A stretch of 49,015 bases of DNA. It comes from a virus. The translations under genes and the position numbers were made by a program. The first letter of the stretch is position 1. Each line of letters starts with the position of its first letter. This document shows, piece after piece, positions 21,338-29,142 of the stretch. Below the pieces are notes generated by a model. It did not search any database, had not been told where the DNA came from, and saw nothing but the letters and a program-made list of their open reading frames with translations. The stretch spans positions 1 through 49,015 of the IMG/VR virus record IMGVR_UViG_3300030419_004017, one strand, 5' to 3'.

Positions 21338-21581
21338 ACTTGGACATTATATTTGGAGAAGGATGCAGGCAGATAATATAAAACCTGAGCGTAGAAAAAG
21401 TAAGCCAAGAGATATGATGTCAGGTTTATTTATTGGGCCCAAAGACTTTCAAAGATATGTAAATGATTATTTTGAATTTGGTATAGATTATTTCGGTGGA
21501 GATGACTACTACCAACCTGAAGATTTTGTAGAAGAAAAAATAGATGTCTACTGGGATGAAGGTGAAGGAAGAGAAGAATAA
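21327..21581 (+). CDS. Hypothetical protein, 84 aa
   Basis: Overlaps the end of the nucleotidase gene. The basic N-terminus (YIWRRMQADNIKPERRKSKP) is followed by an aromatic acidic C-terminus (DYFEFGIDYFGGDDYYQPED). No motif is recognised. The stop overlaps the next ATG. Confidence 0.6.
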   Translation: MHNKLGHYIWRRMQADNIKPERRKSKPRDMMSGLFIGPKDFQRYVNDYFEFGIDYFGGDDYYQPEDFVEEKIDVYWDEGEGREE

Positions 21582-22156
21582 TGCCACAAATAGGAAAACA
21601 AGGATTCAATCCTTACTTACATAAACCAATACCCAAACATAAGATTGAAAGGGCTATCCAAGAGAACGATAGTATGACAAAGGCCGCCCAATCACTTCAT
21701 GTTGCATACAATACATTTAAAAAGTATGCCAAACAATATGATTTATGGAAACCCAATCCAAGTAATGCAGGAATTACAAGAGTAAGAAAATTTACTTGGA
21801 ATGGAAAGAAACCATTGGATAAGGAAATAGAATTACAGAAAGAATTGATTAAGGAATTCATCAAACCACAAAGATGTGGTGGATGTGGATATTCTGAATA
21901 CAGAAAATCTGATATGTTGAGTCCTTTGGTGGTTCATTTTATAGATGGTGATGTACAGAATAAAAAACCATCTAACATAAAATTTTATTGTTACAATTGT
22001 TATTTTATAAATTCAGATGTTAAACACCGAGTTCATAATCCTGAGATAGGAGATACATTCGAGGAACAAGAACAAATTACAGAAGACCAAATTACGGGTG
22101 ATGAATTAGCTAAAGAACTCGGTGAGTCTTTGTCAGAATTATTTGGAAAGAATTGA
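21581..22156 (+). CDS. HTH protein with degenerate HNH-like zinc domain
   Basis: The N-terminal half contains a helix-turn-helix (MTKAAQSLHVAYNTFKKYAK), like a homeodomain-type DNA-binding motif. The C-terminal half looks like an HNH nuclease: RCGGCGYSEY, PLVVHFIDGDVQNKKPSNIKF, CYNCYF. The first catalytic His is absent (VHFID in place of HHID) and the last (CxxCH) is replaced by Tyr, so cleavage is doubtful. An acidic tail of about 40 residues follows. It may be a DNA-binding regulator derived from a nuclease. Confidence 0.7.
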   Translation: MPQIGKQGFNPYLHKPIPKHKIERAIQENDSMTKAAQSLHVAYNTFKKYAKQYDLWKPNPSNAGITRVRKFTWNGKKPLDKEIELQKELIKEFIKPQRCGGCGYSEYRKSDMLSPLVVHFIDGDVQNKKPSNIKFYCYNCYFINSDVKHRVHNPEIGDTFEEQEQITEDQITGDELAKELGESLSELFGKN

Positions 22157-22509
22157 TGGATAGTAAAATATACACATTATTTTTAGCATTAGGTATGAGT
22201 TTTTTGGGTAATATTATTGCTTGGTTTCATATGAATGCACAATTTAGATGGGAATGGGCTAAAGGTATTTGGTGGGTAATCTTAGGTGGTATCCCAGTCA
22301 GTATTTTATTTTATTATTCAACAAGAATGTTTTATGAATATTATGGTAACTATTGGGCAGTAAGACCTGTGGGTTTCGGTATTGGTACAATGGCGTTTGC
22401 ATTTTTGACCGCAATATTTTTAAATGAATTACCAAGTCAAAGAATTATAATATCATTGATATTGGCTAGTGTTATCCTTTATATCAATATTGCACCAACA
22501 TTAAAATAG
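22156..22509 (+). CDS. Integral membrane protein, 117 aa
   Basis: ATG 22156 overlaps the previous TGA. Four hydrophobic segments are visible: YTLFLALGMSFLGNIIAWF, WVILGGIPVSILFYY, VGFGIGTMAFAFLTAIFL and IIISLILASVILYINI, joined by short loops. It resembles small multidrug-resistance-size transporters or uncharacterised phage membrane proteins. Function unknown. Confidence 0.65.
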   Translation: MDSKIYTLFLALGMSFLGNIIAWFHMNAQFRWEWAKGIWWVILGGIPVSILFYYSTRMFYEYYGNYWAVRPVGFGIGTMAFAFLTAIFLNELPSQRIIISLILASVILYINIAPTLK

Positions 22510-22512
22510 TTC

Positions 22513-22541
22513 TTGACTTTAATAAAAAAAATTCGTAAACT
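22513..22541 (+). promoter_or_regulatory. Sigma70-like promoter for the 22569 gene
   Basis: TTGACT at 22513-22518, 17-bp spacer, TAAACT at 22536-22541 plus C. The start codon follows 28 bases later behind AAAGAGGTTAC. Confidence 0.7.
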
Positions 22542-22568
22542 CTAACTTAAAATAAAAGAGGTTACAAA

Positions 22569-22961
22569 ATGAAAAAATGGTTATACTTGTTTTTAGTGTT
22601 GGTAGCAACATTAAATGGACAAATCAAAATTAAACCTGTTGATTCGTATGGGTTAAAGAAAGTTGGTAGAAATACTTATGTTCTTAAATTGAATGATTCA
22701 AGACAGACACTCGTGAGATTGACTGGTTTTGTTGAGGATAAAGGATATCACAGAGTAGTTTGGAAAACAGATAAAAAGTATTGGTGGAGTAATGGATTTG
22801 CCAAGGATGAGTTCAAAGTTGTCAATCCATATACATACTCGAAACACAATGGTGAGGTAAATACAATGTTTGGGCCGTTACCTGAGATGAAAGGAAAGAC
22901 TGTTGCTATCACTGCAAGTTACGATGGTGGTTCAGATAAGATTTACATAAAACTCAGATAG
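22569..22961 (+). CDS. Secreted protein, 130 aa; paralogue of the 36898 lipoprotein
   Basis: A clear Sec signal peptide (KKWLYLFLVLVATLNGQ) is followed by a beta-rich mature domain. It shares a spaced pattern with the lipoprotein at 36898: QTLxRLxG, a central VxW, a YW pair, NPxxYS, GEVNTM and a final strand. So both belong to one family, otherwise unrecognised. Here there is no lipobox, so the product should be periplasmic or released. It has its own sigma70-like promoter. Confidence 0.75.
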   Translation: MKKWLYLFLVLVATLNGQIKIKPVDSYGLKKVGRNTYVLKLNDSRQTLVRLTGFVEDKGYHRVVWKTDKKYWWSNGFAKDEFKVVNPYTYSKHNGEVNTMFGPLPEMKGKTVAITASYDGGSDKIYIKLR

Positions 22962-22969
22962 TTATATGT

Positions 22970-23224
22970 ATGGATGAAAAAACAAAAAAAGTTATGGATA
23001 GAGTATCTAAAGGTGACTACGAAGTTAAGCCTCATTTTCCCAAAGAGGTCAGAGTTGCAGTCGAGTCTTTTTTTAAGGCTACAGAAATGATGATTAATGA
23101 AGATTTAGACCATGTACCATCTGAGTATTTAGGAAACTTATTAAAGGCGTTATCTAAATATCCTGAATATAATAATATAACTTTAGATTTAATTAAGTCA
23201 GCGAAAAAAGGAGATATGTTTTAA
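22970..23224 (+). CDS. Hypothetical helical protein, 84 aa
   Basis: A soluble, mainly helical protein with Lys-rich N-terminus and segments EVRVAVESFFKATEMMINED and LGNLLKALSKYPEYNNI. It starts nine bases after the secreted-protein gene and abuts the next gene (TTTTAATGG). No family is recognised. Confidence 0.6.
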   Translation: MDEKTKKVMDRVSKGDYEVKPHFPKEVRVAVESFFKATEMMINEDLDHVPSEYLGNLLKALSKYPEYNNITLDLIKSAKKGDMF

Positions 23225-23493
23225 TGGCTACAAAAGAAGTAAAAACATTAGTGTTAAAAAGAGTCCCACCCGGTGACCAATGGACAGACGCTAATGGTGT
23301 AAGTGATGTATTTGAAAGTTTAACGGATGGTTTAGAATATTCATTTCAAAAATCAGGTGGTAAAGATACGGAGTTTCATTTAAGTGCATTTAAAGGGGAA
23401 ATTTATTCGGTACATACAATAGAAGAACCTGATGCACCACCACCACCAAAACCTCGATACACTATGTATGGTGAAGAGATAGAGCCTCAGTAA
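23224..23493 (+). CDS. Hypothetical beta-rich protein, 89 aa
   Basis: ATG overlaps the previous TAA. Short strands (KTLVLKRVPPGDQW, GLEYSFQKSGG) are followed by a Pro-rich linker (DAPPPPKPR). It may be a small structural or binding module. No family is recognised. Confidence 0.6.
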   Translation: MATKEVKTLVLKRVPPGDQWTDANGVSDVFESLTDGLEYSFQKSGGKDTEFHLSAFKGEIYSVHTIEEPDAPPPPKPRYTMYGEEIEPQ

Positions 23494-23503
23494 GGAGAAA
23501 AAA

Positions 23504-24058
23504 ATGAGCAAAACATTTCAAGTAATTGTAATTATATGGATGTCGTTAACAATAGTAGAAAGTATATATACTATTAAAAATAATGAGGTCTATGTTCAAA
23601 GACAAATTGAATTGGACGAAAGAGATGAAATATTAAATAAACGATTGAAGGTTTATGAAAGATTATCCGACCCCAAGACCGTCCAATTTTATGTTAGTGA
23701 GTTAAATAAGATTGTTGATAATATGCATAGGCTTGGGAAGATAATAGACAATGGAGAAGAAATAAATGTCGTACTTACTCGTATAGAGAAGACACTAAAA
23801 CTTCTTGAAAGTCAATGGGACATCACACTTAGTAATGATTTAGAAATGAAAGAAACTATAAAGGTTGTGAATAATCATATTAAAGATGTTGATAGTAGAG
23901 TTAGAACAGATTTAGAATCGGTCTTGAATAAAGAACTTGAACAGATAGATTTAAAAATTGTTAAACAATTTGACCAAATAGAAAATGACCTACGAGATAT
24001 TAGGAACTTACTAACTCAGATAGAAAATTCTAAGATTGGTAAAAAGATTTTTCAATAA
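23504..24058 (+). CDS. Membrane-anchored coiled-coil protein, 184 aa
   Basis: The N-terminal hydrophobic segment (FQVIVIIWMSLTIVESIYTI) acts as an uncleaved anchor or signal. The remaining 155 residues are almost entirely helical with heptad repeats (NEVYVQRQIELDERDEILNK and later NHIKDVDSRVRTDLESV). The build resembles a periplasmic rod such as a spanin or a membrane scaffold. AAGGAGAAAAAA is the ribosome site. Confidence 0.65.
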   Translation: MSKTFQVIVIIWMSLTIVESIYTIKNNEVYVQRQIELDERDEILNKRLKVYERLSDPKTVQFYVSELNKIVDNMHRLGKIIDNGEEINVVLTRIEKTLKLLESQWDITLSNDLEMKETIKVVNNHIKDVDSRVRTDLESVLNKELEQIDLKIVKQFDQIENDLRDIRNLLTQIENSKIGKKIFQ

Positions 24059-24285
24059 TGAGAGATGATGTGGTGTACAATAAATGGGATAACCAAGTGA
24101 TGGTAAAGACTGCAGGAGACCTAATTTACATCGTATGTCATAAAGAAGAACAACAAGAAAAGGTAATTCAAAAGATGACAACCGATAATTGTTTGTTAGA
24201 GAGTTACGAGGTATGGGAAGATGAAAAGACAATCCTAACCTTTAGAGTTTTAGATAATTATGAAATAACACCTGAGTTAAACTAA
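24058..24285 (+). CDS. Hypothetical protein, 75 aa
   Basis: Overlaps both neighbours by one base (TAATG). It is a soluble alpha/beta protein; the pattern DLIYIVCHKEEQQEKVIQKM then a strand-rich end suggests a small ferredoxin-like fold. No family is recognised. Confidence 0.6.
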   Translation: MRDDVVYNKWDNQVMVKTAGDLIYIVCHKEEQQEKVIQKMTTDNCLLESYEVWEDEKTILTFRVLDNYEITPELN

Positions 24286-24689
24286 TGGATAAGTTAAAGA
24301 AAATAGATTTAAATATAATACCAAAGTGGTGGTCAATTGTAGTTTGGATATTGATTGGATTATTTGTTTTACTACAACCACTTAATGGTCAAATAGTAAA
24401 AGTATTACCCGAAATAGTACCATATAGATTGATTCCATCTGGTGATAATTTCTGTCATATGGAAATAGAAATAATAGAACCTCAAAGTTTTAGATATATG
24501 GTAGAAATACAAAAAGAAGAAACAATTGAGATACTGAAAGAAAGAGCAGCCCATGAGATGATACAATCACACGAAAAGGGAACTATCTTTAGTATTGATG
24601 GTAAAGATTATTTAATGTTCAGATTACCATTCGATGTAACATATTCTGAATGGTATGGACGAGATACAAAGTATGGAGAATACCGATGA
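24285..24689 (+). CDS. Membrane-anchored protein, 134 aa
   Basis: One hydrophobic N-terminal segment (WWSIVVWILIGLFVLLQPL) is followed by a polar domain with strands and a helix (KEETIEILKERAAHEMIQSH). It may be an uncleaved anchor or a signal sequence, since NGQ after the segment echoes the signal end of the 22569 protein. The stop overlaps the selenoprotein-like gene start as ATGA. Confidence 0.6.
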   Translation: MDKLKKIDLNIIPKWWSIVVWILIGLFVLLQPLNGQIVKVLPEIVPYRLIPSGDNFCHMEIEIIEPQSFRYMVEIQKEETIEILKERAAHEMIQSHEKGTIFSIDGKDYLMFRLPFDVTYSEWYGRDTKYGEYR

Positions 24690-24949
24690 AAATAGAAATA
24701 CATTATTGTACATCTTGAAATTATCAACCAAGAGCTCTCAGTTTGAGAGATGAATTAAAAAACCATTACGATGGTGTCTTTGATGAGTTTGAAATAAAAC
24801 TCGTTGAGGCTAGTGGTGGTGCCTTTGAGGTATATGTAAATGATTCTTTAAAGGTATTTAGTAAATTGAATGTAGGTAGGTTTCCTAATAGTACATTTGA
24901 GATTACAAAGACCATTGATGATTCAATACACGAGGGTCGACTCCGATAG
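24686..24949 (+). CDS. SelW/Rdx-family protein with in-frame UGA (candidate selenoprotein)
   Basis: From ATG 24686 the frame runs to TAG 24947-24949 with one TGA at 24716-24718 (codon 11). Read through as selenocysteine, the N-terminus is HYCTSU followed by NYQPRALSLRDEL. This is the CxxU redox motif of selenoprotein W/Rdx thioredoxin-like proteins, and the rest (GGAFEVYVNDSLKVFSK, then GRFPN) matches that family end to end. TGA is a normal stop elsewhere in the window, so this is not a recoded genome. A stem-loop begins 16 bases after the TGA. Alternatives are a broken gene with Cys TGT/TGC mutated to TGA, or translation from downstream only. Family role: thiol-redox protein. Confidence 0.8.
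24735..24749 (+). promoter_or_regulatory. Candidate bacterial SECIS hairpin
   Basis: CTCTCA at 24735-24740 pairs with TGAGAG at 24744-24749 around a GTT loop, 16 bases after the UGA ends. Bacterial SECIS elements lie just downstream of the UGA with a G/U-containing apical loop that SelB recognises. The position and loop fit, but the stem is short and I cannot score it. Confidence 0.5.
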
Positions 24950-25038
24950 TATATACTATTTCCGTCCCAAAGGGTACTTATTAGTAATAATATATAGTAA
25001 AAAAATAAAAAATAAATCAATAAAAATTAAAAAAAGCC

Positions 25039-25068
25039 TTGACTCGTATAGTATTTCTTTAGTATATT
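25039..25068 (+). promoter_or_regulatory. Sigma70-like promoter for the CobT-like gene
   Basis: TTGACT at 25039-25044, 18-bp spacer, TATATT at 25063-25068 plus C, with an upstream A-tract. A 14-bp palindrome (ATAGTATATACTAT, 24946-24959) lies upstream, overlapping the previous stop codon. Confidence 0.8.
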
Positions 25069-25091
25069 CTTATATGAGAAACAGAGGAAAT

Positions 25092-27221
25092 ATGAAAAAC
25101 TTAAAACACTTTAATACTTCACGGAGTTCAATTTCTAACTCCAATAATTATTCGTCTTTTTGGATGGACAATGAATTTGATTTTGATAGGAAAACTTCTA
25201 TCTTTGATGATGAGGAAGTTGTAAAACCAAAAACAGACTTAATCGCTCTTAGTTCTTACAGAAGAGCAATCGGTAACTTTGTTCGTATCGTTACTCAAAA
25301 AGATATTCCTGTTACATTTAAATCAAGTGGTGATTCTTACACCGATGGTAAAAAAGTTGTTATCTCCGCTAAGATGGATGATAAGTCTTTTGACCCGTCT
25401 GTTGGATTAGCACTTCACGAAGGTTCACACATTGTTCTTTCAGATTTCGATTGGTTAAGAGACCTTGAAAACAACACTCCACAAGAGTTATTCCACATTG
25501 GTGAGTCTAAAGGTTATTCAAGACAAGATGTATTAGGTTATGTAAAAAACTTACTCAACTATGTTGAGGATAGAAGAATTGATAATTATATCTTCACTTC
25601 CTCTCCGGGTTACAAGGGTTATTATCACTCTATGTATGACAAGTACTTTCACTCAAAAGTAATTGATAAAGCACTTGGTACTGATGAGTACACCGAAGAA
25701 AATATGGATTCTTATATGTTCCGTATTATCAACCTTACTAACAAGAATACTAATCTTTCAGCACTTAAAGGTCTTCGTAAAATTTGGACTACTATTGACC
25801 TTAAGAATATTTCAAGACTAACAAGTACTGGTCATTCGTTTGAAGTCGCTTGTGAAGTTCTCCACATTATCTTTTCTAATCTACCTGACGCAGAAGTCAA
25901 GGTTGATGAAGAAGGTAATGAATCATATGAACCAGCAAAAGATAGTGGTAGTGGAATGGATAGTTCTACTGGTGGTGAGTCTTCTGATGAACCAATTTCT
26001 GATGAGGATTTCCAAGACCTATTGGATTCACTTGAAAGTGGAGAGATGAAGAGTCAACCTAAAGAAGAAGAAAAAGTTGAGGATACAAAACCTGTTGAAT
26101 CAAAAGATAAGAATTTACTTTCTGATTCTCAGAAGAAACAACTTGAAAACGCTATCAAGAAACAAAAAGATTTCATGAATGGTAAAACTTCTAAGAAGAA
26201 TGTTACCAAGAAAGAACTAAAGGATTTAGAAACAATCGAATCAAGTGGTATGAGTTATGTTGAAGTTGGTGATGGACTTACAACTTGGGATGGTAAGAAA
26301 CAAAGTACCAAGTGTATTGTTGTTCGTGAGTTTACAAAATCACTTATAGATAGTGGTACTGTTTCCATGATAAGTAAATGGAAAGGTGAAAGGTATGGTA
26401 CTGATAATGATTATCGTGAAGAAAGTTACATTGAAGATGGTATCAGACTTGGAACTATCTTAGGTCGTAAACTACAAGTTCGTGGTGAGTCTCGTGAAAC
26501 CAAGTGGACTCGTTTGGATAGTGGAAAGATTGACAAGAGATTAATTAGTGAGTTGGGTTTTGGTAACGATAGGGTTTTTTCTAATAGTTTTATTGAAGAG
26601 TATTCAGACGCTTTCCTTCACATCTCAGTTGACGCTAGTGGTTCTATGGGTGGTTCAAAGTGGTCTAACACAATGACTTCCGTAATCGCTATATGTAAAG
26701 CGATTGACATGGTAAACAATGTTGATGTGGTTGTGAGTTTCCGTACCACCCAAACAAATGGTAATGGTCGTAGAGGTGAAACAACTAAACCACTTATCTT
26801 AATCGCTTATGATTCTCGTAAAGATTCTTTTATCAAAGTAAAAAACTTGTTCAAGTATCTTGATGTCGCAGGTACTACACCTGAAGGATTATGTTACGAA
26901 GCGATAATGAATGAAATTGTACCAACTACGAATGACAGAGATTCTTACTTTCTAAACTTTTCCGATGGGATGCCGATGTTTGGTAACAACGAGGTCGATT
27001 ATCATGGTGATGTCGCACTTAGTCACACTCAGAAAATGGTTAAGGAAATTCGTAATCGTGGTATTAAAGTTTTGTCTTACTTTGTAAGTGATTCAAGTTG
27101 GAGTAGAGATAATGACTCAAGAGCTTTCAACAAAATGTATGGTAAAGACGCTGAGTATATTGATGTAACTTCTGTTCTGTCAGTATCCAAAACTATGAAC
27201 AAGAAATTCTTACAGAAGTAA
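25092..27221 (+). CDS. CobT-like VWA protein with HExxH motif, 709 aa
   Basis: GAGGAAAT marks ATG 25092; the expected transcription start lies near 25075. The N-terminal part has a zinc-protease-like HEGSH (109-113) in LALHEGSHIVLSDFDWL. A Glu/Lys/Ser-rich low-complexity linker spans about 275-370. A C-terminal von Willebrand A domain has the MIDAS DASGSMGGS near residue 512. Marine T4-like phages carry this gene with a CobS-like ATPase. The pair resembles cobaltochelatase or MoxR/VWA chaperone systems that remodel a target or insert metal. The real substrate is unknown. Confidence 0.85.
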   Translation: MKNLKHFNTSRSSISNSNNYSSFWMDNEFDFDRKTSIFDDEEVVKPKTDLIALSSYRRAIGNFVRIVTQKDIPVTFKSSGDSYTDGKKVVISAKMDDKSFDPSVGLALHEGSHIVLSDFDWLRDLENNTPQELFHIGESKGYSRQDVLGYVKNLLNYVEDRRIDNYIFTSSPGYKGYYHSMYDKYFHSKVIDKALGTDEYTEENMDSYMFRIINLTNKNTNLSALKGLRKIWTTIDLKNISRLTSTGHSFEVACEVLHIIFSNLPDAEVKVDEEGNESYEPAKDSGSGMDSSTGGESSDEPISDEDFQDLLDSLESGEMKSQPKEEEKVEDTKPVESKDKNLLSDSQKKQLENAIKKQKDFMNGKTSKKNVTKKELKDLETIESSGMSYVEVGDGLTTWDGKKQSTKCIVVREFTKSLIDSGTVSMISKWKGERYGTDNDYREESYIEDGIRLGTILGRKLQVRGESRETKWTRLDSGKIDKRLISELGFGNDRVFSNSFIEEYSDAFLHISVDASGSMGGSKWSNTMTSVIAICKAIDMVNNVDVVVSFRTTQTNGNGRRGETTKPLILIAYDSRKDSFIKVKNLFKYLDVAGTTPEGLCYEAIMNEIVPTTNDRDSYFLNFSDGMPMFGNNEVDYHGDVALSHTQKMVKEIRNRGIKVLSYFVSDSSWSRDNDSRAFNKMYGKDAEYIDVTSVLSVSKTMNKKFLQK

Positions 27222-27406
27222 TGATTAACTTTATAAGAAAATGGTTACATAATAGAAAACTAAATACACCAATGTGTCCTTGTGGGTGGAGAATGATTCC
27301 ATCCACTCGGAAACATTTTGAACAATATTGGATATGTAAATTTAAAGAATGTACATGGGAAGCATTCGCAACAACAAGTTATAGAATAAGGTTTTGGAGA
27401 AGTTAA
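27221..27406 (+). CDS. Small zinc-ribbon-like protein, 61 aa
   Basis: Overlaps the CobT-like stop by one base. CPCGWRMIPSTRKH and WICKFKECTW supply Cys pairs for a zinc ribbon, with a basic N-terminus and C-terminus. It may be a nucleic-acid-binding accessory of the AAA/VWA unit. Function unknown. Confidence 0.65.
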   Translation: MINFIRKWLHNRKLNTPMCPCGWRMIPSTRKHFEQYWICKFKECTWEAFATTSYRIRFWRS

Positions 27407-27564
27407 TGAATAAGAAAATGAAAGCGTTAGACAAGGCATCTAAGGTAAATTTTAAATTTGAAAACATGGATAGTGAAACACAAGAAGCTATCAAGAGTTT
27501 AATAAATCATCTGATGGTAAAACGAGAAGAAAAAAAACTTAAGAAAAATGAAAAAAAGACTTGA
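27406..27564 (+). CDS. Small Lys-rich protein, 52 aa
   Basis: ATG overlaps the previous TAA. The protein is helical (SETQEAIKSLINHLMVKREE) and ends in a Lys-rich tail. Its stop TGA lies inside the -35 box of the next promoter. Function unknown. Confidence 0.5.
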   Translation: MNKKMKALDKASKVNFKFENMDSETQEAIKSLINHLMVKREEKKLKKNEKKT

Positions 27565-27590
27565 CTCGTATAGGTTTTTAGTGGTATATT
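27561..27590 (+). promoter_or_regulatory. Sigma70-like promoter for the CobS-like gene
   Basis: TTGACT at 27561-27566, 18-bp spacer, TATATT at 27585-27590 plus C. The leader to ATG 27648 is about 50 bases and includes repeated ACTAACAA words. Confidence 0.8.
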
Positions 27591-27647
27591 CGTATATGAA
27601 TAATGAGAGAATAACTAACAAATAACTAACTAATAAGGGTTTTAAAT

Positions 27648-28811
27648 ATGAATAACAAAATCGTAGTAAAAATAGAAAAAAGTGGTAATAGGTTCAACGC
27701 CTTCGATAGGGATGGTAATAAACTTACCTCTGAGATTATCACTTCAACAAGAAAGTCAGCCTTTGAAGCTGGAATGGCACTTGAGAAAAGAAGTGGTAAA
27801 GGTGGTAGAGTTTATTGGTGGAAAGTTCCAATGAGTGAATTTGAACAAGTGATTGTTCCTGATGTTTCATCAGTTGATGTTCCATCAGACCACGCTGAAG
27901 TTCTTAACTTTATCCATAGTTCTTATGACCTCAAACCTAAAGGTTTGGTAATGAAAGAACTTAAGTGGAAATACTTGGTTCGTTCCGCTGTTCGTGGAAA
28001 GAATATTTTGATGACGGGTCCCGCTGGTTGTGGTAAGACAATGGCAGCTAAGTCATTGGTTAACTCACTTGACAGACCTGACTTTTACTTTAACTTAGGA
28101 GCGACACAAGATCCTCGTTCCACTTTGATTGGTAATACTCACTTCGACAAGAAGAAAGGTACTTACTTTTCAGAAGCTCTATTCGTGAAAGCGATTCAGA
28201 CTCCAAACGCTGTGATTCTTCTTGATGAGTTATCAAGAGCCCATCCTGACGCTTGGAACATTCTGATGACCGTTTTGGATAGTGGACAAAGATACTTGAG
28301 ACTTGATGAGTCAACCACTCAAGAAACTATACCTGTCGCCGAGGGTGTTACATTCGTCGCGACCGCTAACATCGGTAATGAGTACACTTCTACTCGTGTT
28401 ATGGATAAAGCACTTATGGATAGATTCATAACTGTTGAGATGGATGTGTTGAACTCTGATGAGGAACATGGTTTACTTAACTATATGTTTCCTCATGTTG
28501 ATTCGGATATGTTAAAGTCTGTTTCAGAAATCGCTTCATCCACTCGTGTCGAGTCAAATAGTGAAAGTGGTAGAATCTCAAGTGGTATTTCCACGAGAAC
28601 TTCTGTCGAAATCGCTGGACTACTCTATGATGGTTTCGGTCTTGATGAAGCCGCTGAGGTTTGTGTTTACCCACAATACTCTAACGATGGTGGTGTTGAG
28701 TCTGAAAGAACTTATGTAAAACAATTGGTTCAAAAGTATGTGAACGATGGTAGTTCAAATGACCTGTTCAACGAAGAAGAAATTGAAAACGCTAATGGGG
28801 ATATGTCTTAA
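27648..28811 (+). CDS. CobS-like MoxR-type AAA+ ATPase, 387 aa
   Basis: Walker A GPAGCGKT lies at 124-131 and Walker B VILLDELSR at 189-197, with a following sensor stretch VTFVATANIGNEY and an arginine-finger region (DRFITVEM). The N-terminal 75 residues are an added domain with aromatic MSEFEQ. It belongs to the CobS/MoxR clade known from marine T4-like phages and acts as a hexameric motor, presumably with the VWA protein upstream. Cobalt chelation itself is not implied by the sequence. Confidence 0.88.
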   Translation: MNNKIVVKIEKSGNRFNAFDRDGNKLTSEIITSTRKSAFEAGMALEKRSGKGGRVYWWKVPMSEFEQVIVPDVSSVDVPSDHAEVLNFIHSSYDLKPKGLVMKELKWKYLVRSAVRGKNILMTGPAGCGKTMAAKSLVNSLDRPDFYFNLGATQDPRSTLIGNTHFDKKKGTYFSEALFVKAIQTPNAVILLDELSRAHPDAWNILMTVLDSGQRYLRLDESTTQETIPVAEGVTFVATANIGNEYTSTRVMDKALMDRFITVEMDVLNSDEEHGLLNYMFPHVDSDMLKSVSEIASSTRVESNSESGRISSGISTRTSVEIAGLLYDGFGLDEAAEVCVYPQYSNDGGVESERTYVKQLVQKYVNDGSSNDLFNEEEIENANGDMS

Positions 28812-28845
28812 TTGACATATCCTTTAATTATAGGAGAATATTAGA

Positions 28846-29070
28846 ATGGCAAAAATGTCAAAACAAACTCAAAGTATGATAGATAGGTTAACCGAATTAG
28901 ATGGTTATGCAAATGAAGATGTAAGGTTAACCATGATTGATTCAATCGTGACCTCATTGAAAAAAGGTATCTATCCAACTAAGGTTTTATCTCGTGTCGA
29001 AACTCTGATTAGAAAACATCAGATTATCAAAGGAAAAAAACAAAGGATTAAAAAGGGTTTTATTAGTTAG
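28846..29070 (+). CDS. Small basic helical protein, 74 aa
   Basis: TAGGAGAATATT precedes ATG. Helices MSKQTQSMIDRLTELDGY and DVRLTMIDSIVTSLKKG precede a Lys-rich C-terminus. It follows the CobS-like gene in the same direction and a terminator-like hairpin comes right after. Function unknown. Confidence 0.65.
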   Translation: MAKMSKQTQSMIDRLTELDGYANEDVRLTMIDSIVTSLKKGIYPTKVLSRVETLIRKHQIIKGKKQRIKKGFIS

Positions 29071-29082
29071 TTCCTCTCTCGC

Positions 29083-29115
29083 GAAGTGGGGTTACCCTTC
29101 CCCACTTCAATTTTT
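29083..29115 (+). terminator. Intrinsic terminator-like hairpin
   Basis: GAAGTGGGG at 29083-29091 pairs with CCCCACTTC at 29100-29108 (9 bp, 8-base loop), followed by AATTTTT. An outer CTCTCG/CGAGAG pairing (29076-29081 with 29116-29121) could compete with or extend it. Confidence 0.75.
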
Positions 29116-29142
29116 CGAGAGAATAATTCAAAGGTACATAGA

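Noticed and set aside
24686-24949. Genome-wide recoding of TGA to Trp or Cys
   Set aside because: TGA terminates many genes here at ATGA junctions, and TGG and TGT/TGC are used normally, so recoding cannot explain the in-frame TGA.
26080-26200. Lys/Glu-rich stretch in the VWA gene as a frameshift or repeat expansion
   Set aside because: Reading frame and codon style continue unchanged on both sides; it is a normal disordered linker.
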